Assembly: GCA_018333995.1 (NCBI GenBank)
Contig: JAGXSG010000027.1
Coordinates: forward strand, 1 to 39,192
From: Clostridiales bacterium
GTDB taxonomy: Bacteria; Actinomycetota; Coriobacteriia; Anaerosomatales; SLCP01
Reading direction: 5' to 3'
DNA: 39,192 bases
Shown here in pieces: positions 16,921 through 24,513 of the stretch. A program made the position numbers and the translations under genes. The notes under the pieces were generated by a model, which had not been told where the DNA came from, did no database searches, and saw only the letters and a program-made list of their open reading frames with translations. The stretch's first letter is position 1; each line of letters begins with the position of its first letter.

Positions 16921-18138
16921 TCACGACCCGGGCGAGCCGTCCGTTCCCGGCGGCCGTCTGCGCCGTCTGCGCCGCCCCGCGGATCTCAAATCGCCGTCCT
17001 TCTTCTCGCTTCCACCGTCACGGCTGACGCCGGGTGCCGCTTCTTCTGCAGCCGGGGCCGGACGCGCGCTGTCAGCCGTCCCTCCGCTACCGCCACGCCT
17101 GCGCCTGCTCCTGCGCGGACCCTCCTGCGCCTCGCGAGCCTTCTCTCCGCTGCGCTCTCGCCGCTGGCCGCCATCGGCGTTCTCGCGGTGTCCGCCACGT
17201 TCGCGGTCGTGCACGCGACCTGGTTCCTCGGCCACTCCCCGCTGTTGTGCGGCGGGCTGACCCATGCGGCCGAGCATGCCGTTCACACGAACGTCATCGA
17301 GGGCCTCGAGCGCCTCCCGGTCGACCTTGCACGGACACCCGCGCTCGCACTGCATCGACGCGAGTGGCACGGTGAGCGAACCGCCCTGGGCGAGCTGTAC
17401 ACGCACCGTCTCGCGCGGCGTGTTCAGCTCGGCCACCTTGCCCGCGCCGAGCGGTGTCTCCACGGGAGTCCCGCGTTTAGGCGCGCGTGACTTGAACTCC
17501 TTATACGCTTCAAACTCGTAGCGCAGACAGCACATGAGTCTGCCGCACAGTCCGCTAATTTTCAAGGGGTTGAGCGGCAAGTCCTGTTCTTTGGCCATGC
17601 GGACCGAGACCGGCTGAAACTCACCAGCGAATCGCGCGCAACACAGCTGCTGGCCGCAGTGGCCCAGACCTCCCACCATCCTCGCCTCATCGCGCACGCC
17701 CACTTGGCGCATGTCGACACGCGCGTGCATACGGGAAGCGAGCTCGCGCACGAGCGCGCGGAAGTCTACGCGCTCCTCGGCGGTGAAGTAGAAAACGACC
17801 TTCTCGCCGCCGAACAGGTGCTCAACCTCGATGGGCTTCATATCGATCTTGTGCTGACCGATAAGCTCACGAAACACCTTGAGTGCGGCGCGTTCCTTCT
17901 CGGCGAGCTCCGCGGCCCTCGCGAGATCGTCACCGGTGGCAACACGCACGACAGAGTGGAGCGGTGTTGGCAGCTGGCCGTCTGCTGCCTCATGCACGCC
18001 TTCTACGACCTGGCCAAGCTCAGTACCACGCTCGGTCTCGACCACGACCGAGTCTCCAACGCCGGGCTTAGCGCCGGTGGCGTCAAAAAGCGTCGCCTTG
18101 GACGCGAAGCGGAGTTTAACTCCCACTACCGTGGGCAC
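16921..18138 (-). CDS. ricT: PSP1-domain protein RicT/YaaT-like, with long Arg-rich tail
   Basis: RicT (YaaT) proteins carry the PSP1 domain. In Bacillus they act in the Fe-S-containing RicA-RicF-RicT complex, which promotes RNase Y-dependent mRNA processing. The conserved part spans about residues 1-260. Its cysteines are Cys161, 166 and 167 (GHCGQQLCCARF) and Cys198, 203 and 204 (GLCGRLMCCLRYE). A further CERGCPC follows at 264-270. The rest (about 290-405) is low-complexity, Arg/Glu/Gly-rich and probably disordered, with a seven-arginine run near the end. The GTG start lies seven bases after GGGAGG and overlaps holB by 13 bases. The holB-tmk neighbourhood is the usual one for this family. 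Confidence 0.92.
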   Translation of the reverse strand: MPTVVGVKLRFASKATLFDATGAKPGVGDSVVVETERGTELGQVVEGVHEAADGQLPTPLHSVVRVATGDDLARAAELAEKERAALKVFRELIGQHKIDMKPIEVEHLFGGEKVVFYFTAEERVDFRALVRELASRMHARVDMRQVGVRDEARMVGGLGHCGQQLCCARFAGEFQPVSVRMAKEQDLPLNPLKISGLCGRLMCCLRYEFEAYKEFKSRAPKRGTPVETPLGAGKVAELNTPRETVRVQLAQGGSLTVPLASMQCERGCPCKVDREALEALDDVRVNGMLGRMGQPAAQQRGVAEEPGRVHDRERGGHRENADGGQRRERSGEKAREAQEGPRRSRRRRGGSGGTADSARPAPAAEEAAPGVSRDGGSEKKDGDLRSAGRRRRRRRPPGTDGSPGS

Positions 18139-19253
18139 GTAAGGACCTCCCGAATGTCGAACAGCATGGCCTCGACGGCCAGCTGGGGGCTCACATTATA
18201 CGAGATTCTACGCCGAGCCACCTTGATCGCGGAAAGCGCGCGGACCGCGGCGGCCGGCGTCATGACAGCAGCGACCTCTTCCATCGCGTCAACTGCGTCC
18301 CAGTTGGCGACAAGGTCGCCGACATCCTGGGAGAGTACCAAGCAATCTCTCAGCCAACTCTCGGCGATGTTGAGCACTTCGGTTACACCCTCACGCTCTC
18401 GTGCGGTGAGTTGCCGCTTGTGACGCTCCGCGAGATCCTTCCCTGCAGAGCCGCCGACAAACTCGGTCCGCTCGCGCACCTCGACGGCGTGAAGCGCCTT
18501 GATCTCGTCGAGAGGCGCCTTGACCGCCGCAAGCAGGTCGCGCGCGGCTCGCAACGTATCATGCTCGTCGAACACGGGCAGATCCTTGAGTGTGGCGAGC
18601 ATGTGGTCCCGGGCGAGTCGGCGGGGCGGCGAGTTGAGGAACTCGCGCGCGCGGACGAGCACGCCACCGGTCGCGGCGAGCGCGGCGACGGCCTCCCGTT
18701 GCGAAGCGCCCGTCTTTTCGATGAGAAGCCCCACGGCTTCATCCGGCGCAATCCTGCGGAACCGCACCACCTGGCAGCGCGACGCGATCGTAGGCAACAC
18801 CGCCTCGTACGACGTCGCGAGCAACACGATGATCACGTGCGCGGGAGGTTCTTCCAGCGTCTTTAGGAACGCGTTCGCCGCCGCCTCGTTGAACGAATCG
18901 GCGGCCTCGATGATGTAGATCGTGCGTTCACCCTCCATAGGGGCGAGGTTGACGTCGTAGATGACCTCACGGATCTGATCCACGACGTAGGTGGCGGCGC
19001 CCAGCGGGACCACCTCTCGCACGTCGGCGTGCACTCCACGCTTGACGCGCCGGCACGCCTCACATCTTCCGCACCCGCGATCAGCACAGATGACAGCGCA
19101 CGCGAGTGAGCGTGCGGTGCTCTTCTTACCTGCGCCGGCCGGACCAACAAACAGGTACGCGTGTGAAACCGCCTCGCGCTCGACCGCGGCAGAAAGATAT
19201 CCCGCGACGCGCGACTGACCCACGAGATCGTCCCACACAGACCTCTCACTCAT
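18126..19253 (-). CDS. holB: DNA polymerase III clamp-loader subunit delta'
   Basis: This is an AAA+ clamp-loader component that helps load the sliding clamp at primed DNA. The 375-residue product begins MSERSVWDDLVGQ. It has a P-loop GPAGAGKKST (37-46), a four-cysteine zinc module (Cys56, 61, 64 and 67) and the SRC sensor/arginine-finger motif at 158-160. The preceding EEPPAHVIIVLLATS is typical of DnaX/HolB proteins. The intact P-loop is notable, since delta' in E. coli does not hydrolyse ATP. ATG at 19253 overlaps tmk by eight bases (ATGAGTGA). The frame is open far upstream, but inside tmk. It is translationally coupled to tmk and ricT. Confidence 0.93.
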   Translation of the reverse strand: MSERSVWDDLVGQSRVAGYLSAAVEREAVSHAYLFVGPAGAGKKSTARSLACAVICADRGCGRCEACRRVKRGVHADVREVVPLGAATYVVDQIREVIYDVNLAPMEGERTIYIIEAADSFNEAAANAFLKTLEEPPAHVIIVLLATSYEAVLPTIASRCQVVRFRRIAPDEAVGLLIEKTGASQREAVAALAATGGVLVRAREFLNSPPRRLARDHMLATLKDLPVFDEHDTLRAARDLLAAVKAPLDEIKALHAVEVRERTEFVGGSAGKDLAERHKRQLTAREREGVTEVLNIAESWLRDCLVLSQDVGDLVANWDAVDAMEEVAAVMTPAAAVRALSAIKVARRRISYNVSPQLAVEAMLFDIREVLTCPR

Positions 19254-19899
19254 GGACGCCCTCGTCGAGCACGGTCGCAAGAACCGGGATCCGGCTCGCC
19301 GCCTCGAGCACACGCTCGGCAACCTCTTCGCACGTCCCAGACGCGTCGACGACAACCACCCGCTCAGGCTCAGCACGCGCAATGGCGCTGAACCCTTCAT
19401 AGACACGGCGATGGAACTGCTCGTCTTCCGCTTCCAGGCGGTCGGGACCTTCCCCGGTAGCTCGACTGAGCGCGTCAACGCAGTCAAGATCGAGCAGGAT
19501 GGTGATGTCCGGCGTGATACCGGCGGTGGAAAACTCGTTGAGAGCGGCGACTTCGAGCAGCGGGATTCCTCGGCCATACCCCTGGTATGCGGTTGTCGAG
19601 TCGGTGAAGCGGTCACACACGACGACCAAGCCAGACGCGAGCGCCGGCGCGATGACATCGTGCACGAGCTGGGCCCGGCTCGCTTCGTAGAGCAAGAGCT
19701 CGGCCCGGCGGTCGAGACCACTTTGCCGCGGGTCAAGCAGTATCTCGCGGATCGCCTCACCGGCCTTAGTGGCCCCCGGCTCACGGAGCGTCTTGACGCT
19801 GAAACCAGCTTTGGTGAGCGTCTCGGCTAGCATCCGCGCTTGCGTGGACTTGCCGGTACCCTCGCACCCTTCGATGGTGATGAACACGCCCCGTACCAT
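19246..19899 (-). CDS. tmk: Thymidylate kinase
   Basis: This cytosolic kinase phosphorylates dTMP to dTDP in dTTP synthesis. The 217-residue protein has the P-loop EGCEGTGKST (10-19), the dTMP-binding DR motif DRFTDSTTAYQ (96-106) and REPG at 39-42. The lid region around residues 148-160 (EGPDRLEAEDEQF) lies before HRRVYEGF. The ATG at 19899 overlaps the fumB-like stop by one base (TGATG). An upstream extension would run through that gene and is rejected. tmk-holB-ricT is a widely conserved order in Gram-positive-type genomes. Confidence 0.96.
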   Translation of the reverse strand: MVRGVFITIEGCEGTGKSTQARMLAETLTKAGFSVKTLREPGATKAGEAIREILLDPRQSGLDRRAELLLYEASRAQLVHDVIAPALASGLVVVCDRFTDSTTAYQGYGRGIPLLEVAALNEFSTAGITPDITILLDLDCVDALSRATGEGPDRLEAEDEQFHRRVYEGFSAIARAEPERVVVVDASGTCEEVAERVLEAASRIPVLATVLDEGVHE

Positions 19900-20462
19900 C
19901 AGTCGTCCTCCTTGGTGCCCGCGGCCGGGATACCGGCATGAATGTCCGAGCCGAATACGTCGATCCCTACAAACGCCGGGAACCCTTCGAGTTCCAACCT
20001 CATAAGCGCTTCTGGCCCGAGCTCCGGATACGCGATCGTCTCCGCGGCTGTGACGTGCGTCGCCAGAAGCGCGGCAGCGCCCCCAACGGCGATGAAATAG
20101 ACCGCCCCGTGCTCTACGCACGCGTCGCGCACCGCCGCTGAGCGCGGCCCTTTTCCGATGCTCGCCGCGACACCCGCGGCGAGCAGTTCAGGCGTGTACG
20201 CATCCATGCGGGAAGCGGTTGTTGGCCCGACGGCACCAACGGGGCGCCCCGCCGCCGCAGGCGCGGGACCAGCGTAGAAGAGCACCTGACCGGAAAGCCC
20301 GAACGGCAGCGATACGCCGCGCCGGAGCTCGGCGACGAGACGCTCGTGCGTCGCGTCGCGAGCGGTATAGACAGGTCCCGAGAGCCGCACCGCGTCGCCC
20401 GCGCGAAGCCGACGTGAATCCCCAGGTGACAGTGGTAGCGTGATGTGAACCTCACCCACCAC
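19899..20462 (-). CDS. Class I fumarate hydratase, beta (C-terminal-domain) subunit
   Basis: This is the beta half of an oxygen-sensitive [4Fe-4S] fumarase or tartrate-dehydratase-type enzyme, which interconverts fumarate and malate with the alpha subunit at 21903-22748. In 187 residues it shows GDAVRLSGPVYTARDATHERL early, the substrate-binding GPTTASRMD, IGKG, and a C-terminal FGSDIHAG region. The start is GTG at 20462, six bases after GGAGGAGG; an ATG six bases upstream directly abuts that site. It overlaps the MFS gene by 11 bases and tmk by one. The two subunit genes are separated by a transporter gene, which is unusual. Fumarase is favoured over L-tartrate dehydratase because mdh is adjacent. 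Confidence 0.9.
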   Translation of the reverse strand: MVGEVHITLPLSPGDSRRLRAGDAVRLSGPVYTARDATHERLVAELRRGVSLPFGLSGQVLFYAGPAPAAAGRPVGAVGPTTASRMDAYTPELLAAGVAASIGKGPRSAAVRDACVEHGAVYFIAVGGAAALLATHVTAAETIAYPELGPEALMRLELEGFPAFVGIDVFGSDIHAGIPAAGTKEDD

Positions 20463-21906
20463 GCACATCCTCCTCCGGGCCGCGCCAATCGAGCGTCTTG
20501 AAAGCATACACCGCCGCGCCCAGCACGACGAACGACGCGGCCACGAGCACCGCTTGTTCGCCGGAGAACCACAGCGTGGTCCGAGTCTCAAGAGCGACCC
20601 TCTCGACACCCCTGACGGCTAGATCGCCGAGCGGAGCGACCACTATCATCGACAGCAGCAACGAGACGCGCACGACCGCCTCAAGCGCTGTGAACACGCG
20701 TCCACGGATGGCGTCCGCGACCGTGTTCACCACGTACGTGTTGCCCGCGACCGTCACAGTCGCAATGCACGCACCCGCAACGAGGGCGGCGAGCACCAAG
20801 ACAACGTATGCGTCGACAAGCCCGAAAGCCAGCATCGCTCCTCCAAACAGCGCCACTCCGCCGCTGAACAGCAACTGGAGGCGAACCCGGCCGGTGAACC
20901 GGGGCGCCATAAGCGCGCCGACGACCATGCCAAGCGCGAGAAACACAAGCAAGAACGTCTGCGGCACTGCAATGAGCGCATCGAGCCACTCGAACTCACC
21001 CGCAAGCGGGACGGGTTCGACCAGCATGCGCTGCACCCTCACGAGGCCGAGCGGTACTATCGCCCCGCCCCCGAGGATGGCAAGCGCGATCGTCACGAGG
21101 AGTCCGCGCAACTCTGAGTGCTCACGCAGGAAACGCAGCGAGTCGCGGACGTCGGCACCGAGCATCCGCACGTTCAGACGGGCTCGGGTTAGCTGGTCTG
21201 AGCCGCCACAGCGAATGCGGGTGATAAGCGCCGCCGAGACCAGAAACGTCAGACTGTTCACGAACACGCCGGCAAGCGGGCCGAGCAGAGCTGGTCCAAA
21301 CGGCCGCAACACCGTCTCGACGAACGGAAGCCCCGTCTCGAGAAGCACGCGCACGATCGCCTCGAAACCAGCGAGTATCGCGCCCGACGCCGTAAGTCCC
21401 ACGAGCATCGAAGCCTGCTGAGTCGTGTAGGCAAGCCCGTTGGCCGCCGCGACGTCCTCCTTAGCGACGAGACGCGGGATGAGCGCGTTGCGCGCCGGAT
21501 AGAAAAACAGTGAGGCGACCTCCATGAGGAACACGACGAGGTAGATGAACGCGAGGTTTTGCGTGAACAGCAATCCGAGCGTCAGAGCCGCACGCGCGAG
21601 GTCACACGCGATCATCAGGCGGCGCCGGTCAAAGCGGTCAACCAGTGCGCCGGTAACCGAGCTCAACAGGAGGGATGGGATGAGCTTGGCGATGAGGATT
21701 CCTGCCACCGCGAGCGGAGAGCCGCCGGAAAGCGAGGTGACGAGCGGCATGAGCAGACCGATAACGAGCCAGTCGCCCACGCCGCTCACGGCCTGCGCCG
21801 TCCACAGCCGGGCGAACGCCGGGGTCGTAGCGAGGCGGCGATACGCTCCCGCGGAAGGGTTGAGCAAGCCGGACGAGTGCCCGGCGGTCTCAGGGCACTG
21901 GGTCAT
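20452..21906 (-). CDS. Major facilitator superfamily permease (DHA3/EntS-like)
   Basis: A 484-residue polytopic membrane protein with about 12 hydrophobic segments and a larger central loop. The start (FARLWTAQAVSGVGDWLV) and the loop-2 motif GALVDRFDRRRLM are typical of the MFS_3/DHA3 group, which includes enterobactin and macrolide exporters. The substrate cannot be read from sequence. The ATG overlaps fumA by four bases (ATGA) and the stop overlaps the fumB-like start, so it is expressed with both fumarase subunits. That context would fit transport of a C4-dicarboxylate or related metabolite, but the family usually exports drugs or siderophores. The physiological role is therefore open. 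Confidence 0.85.
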   Translation of the reverse strand: MTQCPETAGHSSGLLNPSAGAYRRLATTPAFARLWTAQAVSGVGDWLVIGLLMPLVTSLSGGSPLAVAGILIAKLIPSLLLSSVTGALVDRFDRRRLMIACDLARAALTLGLLFTQNLAFIYLVVFLMEVASLFFYPARNALIPRLVAKEDVAAANGLAYTTQQASMLVGLTASGAILAGFEAIVRVLLETGLPFVETVLRPFGPALLGPLAGVFVNSLTFLVSAALITRIRCGGSDQLTRARLNVRMLGADVRDSLRFLREHSELRGLLVTIALAILGGGAIVPLGLVRVQRMLVEPVPLAGEFEWLDALIAVPQTFLLVFLALGMVVGALMAPRFTGRVRLQLLFSGGVALFGGAMLAFGLVDAYVVLVLAALVAGACIATVTVAGNTYVVNTVADAIRGRVFTALEAVVRVSLLLSMIVVAPLGDLAVRGVERVALETRTTLWFSGEQAVLVAASFVVLGAAVYAFKTLDWRGPEEDVRGG

Positions 21907-22748
21907 CTTGGCAATACCTCGACGGTCACCGAGCGCACCGCCGAGCAACCTACGTTCACCGCGACTGGCAACGCTGCGATGTGACACGGCGCGGTTACCA
22001 CGTGGACCGCGAGAGCGGTCGTGTCCCCGCCGAGACCCCCTGGACCAACCCCCGATGCGTTGATGCCCGCAAGCAACCGCGCCTCAAGCGCGGCGATGCG
22101 TTCGTCGGCGCTACACGTCCCCACCTCGCGCAGCAACGCGCGCTTGGCGAGCGTCCCCACCTTGTCAAAGGTCGACCCTACACCGACGCCCACTACCACC
22201 GGTGGACACGCCGAGGCGACCTTCGCCGCGACAGACTCGAGCACAAACGCGACGACGCCCTCCTCGCCTTCTGCGGGCGAAAGCATGGCAAGCGCCGAGG
22301 CGTTGTCGGACCCGCCGCCTTTGAGCATGACGTGCACGGTCGCGCCACAACCCGGACGCACCGTGATGTCAACAAACGCCGGCGTGTTGTCCCCGGTATT
22401 GGCACGGTCTAGCAGCGCATCACGCGCGAGGCTCGCGCGCAGCCGGGCCGAGGCATACGCCTCGGCGACCGCGGCGTCTATCGCCGCGGTCAGATCGCCG
22501 CACACACACTCCTCGGCGCCCACCTCGAGCCACACCCAGACGTACCCGGTGTCCTGGCACAGCGGGACCCCATCGTGTGCGGCGATCCCGGCGTTGGCCG
22601 CGAGCTGCTCGAGAGCCGCTCGCCCGCGGGGCGAGCGCTCGCGCGCGAGGGCCTCGCGGATGGCGGCCAAAACGTCGGTGCGCAACTCAGTCGCGATGCG
22701 CGGGATCGCGTTGCGAACCGTTGAAGCGATGTCCTCGGCGTGTATCAC
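21903..22748 (-). CDS. Class I fumarate hydratase, alpha (Fe-S) subunit
   Basis: This subunit binds the catalytic [4Fe-4S] cluster of class I fumarase. Of its 281 residues, Cys64 (VPLCQDTG), Cys181 (SACPPVVVGVGVG) and Cys268 (VNVGCSAVR) are spaced like the three cluster ligands of the family. KGGGSDN (143-149) and GPGGLGGDTTALAVHV (235-250) are further signatures. The GTG start overlaps mdh by four bases (GTGA) and the stop overlaps the MFS gene by four. Two-subunit class I fumarases are oxygen-labile and common in anaerobes. Distinguishing fumarase from tartrate dehydratase rests on the mdh context. Confidence 0.92.
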   Translation of the reverse strand: MIHAEDIASTVRNAIPRIATELRTDVLAAIREALARERSPRGRAALEQLAANAGIAAHDGVPLCQDTGYVWVWLEVGAEECVCGDLTAAIDAAVAEAYASARLRASLARDALLDRANTGDNTPAFVDITVRPGCGATVHVMLKGGGSDNASALAMLSPAEGEEGVVAFVLESVAAKVASACPPVVVGVGVGSTFDKVGTLAKRALLREVGTCSADERIAALEARLLAGINASGVGPGGLGGDTTALAVHVVTAPCHIAALPVAVNVGCSAVRSVTVEVLPR

Positions 22749-23686
22749 GGTGTCCGGTGGCTCTCCCAGCCGACGATCGCCTCGGCCACCGTCGCCGCGG
22801 ATGCGCGAAGCGAGACGGTCTCCGCTTCGGTGAGGTCGAGCTCGGGGATGCCAAGAACACCTCGCGCGCCAAGTGCGGCCGGGACCGACAGGTAAACCCC
22901 GTCGATTCCGTAGTGCCCCTCGAGCCGCACGCACGACGGCAGCACCGCACCGGTGTCACCGAGGATCGCCTCGAGCATCGCGGCGATCGACGCCGCCGGC
23001 GCGTAAAACGCGCTCCCCGTCTTGAGCAGCGCGACAACCTCAGCGCCTCCGCCAATGGTACGCGCGACGAGCGCGTCGACCTTCTCGGCAGGCAAGATCT
23101 CGGTGATCGGCGTGCCGTTTACGGTGGTAAGTCGCGGGAGCGGTACCATCGCCTCACCGTGAGCGCCCACAACGAGCGCCTCAATGCCGCCAACATCCGC
23201 GCCGGTCTCCTCGGCGATAGCGTACGCGAAACGCGCCGAATCGAGGACGCCACCCATCCCGAGGACACGCTCCGTAGGCAGACCGGACACGCGCCACGCG
23301 AGATCGACCATGACATCGAGCGGATTGGTGACGAGCACGTACACAGCGTCTGGAGACGCGTCGACAGCCCTCTCCATCACGGAGCGCACGATCGCGGCGT
23401 TCGCGGCGAGCAAGTCCTCCCGCGTCATCCCTGGCGTGCGCGGCAGCCCAGCGGTCACCACGACGACCTGAGAGCCAACGGTGTCCGCGTAGTCATTGGT
23501 CCCGGTCACCACCGGAGCGAAACGCTCGACTGAGCGCGAGTGCATCATGTCGAGCGCCTTGCCTTGCGGAAGACCTTCGGCGACGTCAATGAGCACGACA
23601 TCGCACAACCCCTTCTTCAGGAGCATGAAGGTGGTGGTGGCCCCCACCTGACCGGCTCCGACGACGGTCACCTTGGGACGAGACAT
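22745..23686 (-). CDS. mdh: Malate dehydrogenase (LDH-like type)
   Basis: This cytosolic enzyme interconverts malate and oxaloacetate with NAD(P). The 313-residue protein has the dinucleotide motif GAGQVGATT (10-18), with Asp34 ending the second strand (NAD preference). The specificity loop is LPRTPGMTRED, with Arg83 where lactate dehydrogenases have Gln. Catalytic residues include Arg89, Arg152 and His176 (GAHGEAMVPL). The ATG at 23686 follows AAAGGGGAAAG. It heads the overlapping chain mdh-fumA-MFS-fumB-tmk-holB-ricT. The 82 bases upstream hold no obvious strong promoter. Confidence 0.95.
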   Translation of the reverse strand: MSRPKVTVVGAGQVGATTTFMLLKKGLCDVVLIDVAEGLPQGKALDMMHSRSVERFAPVVTGTNDYADTVGSQVVVVTAGLPRTPGMTREDLLAANAAIVRSVMERAVDASPDAVYVLVTNPLDVMVDLAWRVSGLPTERVLGMGGVLDSARFAYAIAEETGADVGGIEALVVGAHGEAMVPLPRLTTVNGTPITEILPAEKVDALVARTIGGGAEVVALLKTGSAFYAPAASIAAMLEAILGDTGAVLPSCVRLEGHYGIDGVYLSVPAALGARGVLGIPELDLTEAETVSLRASAATVAEAIVGWESHRTP

Positions 23687-23768
23687 GAACGGCTTTCCCC
23701 TTTCGCGCGCGCAAACGGCGGCGTCTCCACGCATCATGACACGGTCAACTAACTGTGTTGCACGGATT

Positions 23769-24455
23769 CTACGACAGGTCCCAGGGATACTCCACGCTCG
23801 CCCGCCGCCCTTCGTGAACGGCGAGCCGCTGCGCCAACAGCGGCGGCAGCTCCGGAAGCGCCAGATCCTGTTCAGAAGCCTCCCACGCGCCCTCGACCTC
23901 GGCGTACAAGATCTCGTCTTCCGCTCCCGCGGACTCCGCGACAAGTTCGCCAAACAACACGATCGCACTCGTACCGCTCTGGCCGAGGTGCGCGGAGCTC
24001 CCCGTGCACTCCGCGAGCACGACAAGACCCGCAAGCGCGGGAGCGCACCGGAGCACGTACTCGATGATCGCCTCGGCCTGCAGCTCGGACTCGGCGCCAG
24101 GGCGCCATACGACGGCGTGCACGCCCGCCTCCCGGGCCATTCTTGCGGTGTCCGGGTTGAGGCACACATCCCCGGCCGCAAGCGAGGTAAGCCCAAGCGG
24201 CGTCACGGCAATGCGGTGCTCAGAGTTGTCCGCGTGTGTGAACGGCATTAGCAGCGCGGTTCCCCCGGCGCACTCCTGAACCGTCTGAAGCAAGTGTTTG
24301 CGCTCGTGCGGCGGCATCCCCGCGAGTACGGGAATCCGAGGGCACACGACCACAGCGGCGCCATGTGCGCACGCACTGCCTATCGACTCGGCGAGCGCTA
24401 CCGAGTCCAGCGCGACGTCGTCACGGCAACGGTGATGGATGACGGCGACGCGCAT
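23769..24455 (-). CDS. Nitrilase-fold protein lacking catalytic Glu and Cys
   Basis: A 228-residue protein that follows the carbon-nitrogen hydrolase fold along its length. It has an N-terminal strand MRVAVIHH, VVVCPRIPVLAG where active enzymes have PE, ARMAREAGVHAVV matching the post-nucleophile helix, and a C-terminal stretch GTSAIVLFGELVAE matching the region after the active site. By eye the catalytic Glu is Arg or Ile and the nucleophile Cys aligns with Gly, so hydrolase activity is unlikely. ATG at 24455 follows AGGGAG by seven bases. It lies between topA and mdh; the role is unknown. The family call is moderate because conservation is low. Confidence 0.6.
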   Translation of the reverse strand: MRVAVIHHRCRDDVALDSVALAESIGSACAHGAAVVVCPRIPVLAGMPPHERKHLLQTVQECAGGTALLMPFTHADNSEHRIAVTPLGLTSLAAGDVCLNPDTARMAREAGVHAVVWRPGAESELQAEAIIEYVLRCAPALAGLVVLAECTGSSAHLGQSGTSAIVLFGELVAESAGAEDEILYAEVEGAWEASEQDLALPELPPLLAQRLAVHEGRRASVEYPWDLS

Positions 24456-24513
24456 GGTGCGCTCCCTCTACAGCGGCGACACGCTTCTGAGAGGTCGATA
24501 CCCGTTCGCGACG

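Noticed and set aside
20463-20468. ATG start for the fumB-like gene at 20468
   Set aside because: It abuts the GGAGGAGG sequence with no spacing; GTG 20462 has the correct six-base spacing.
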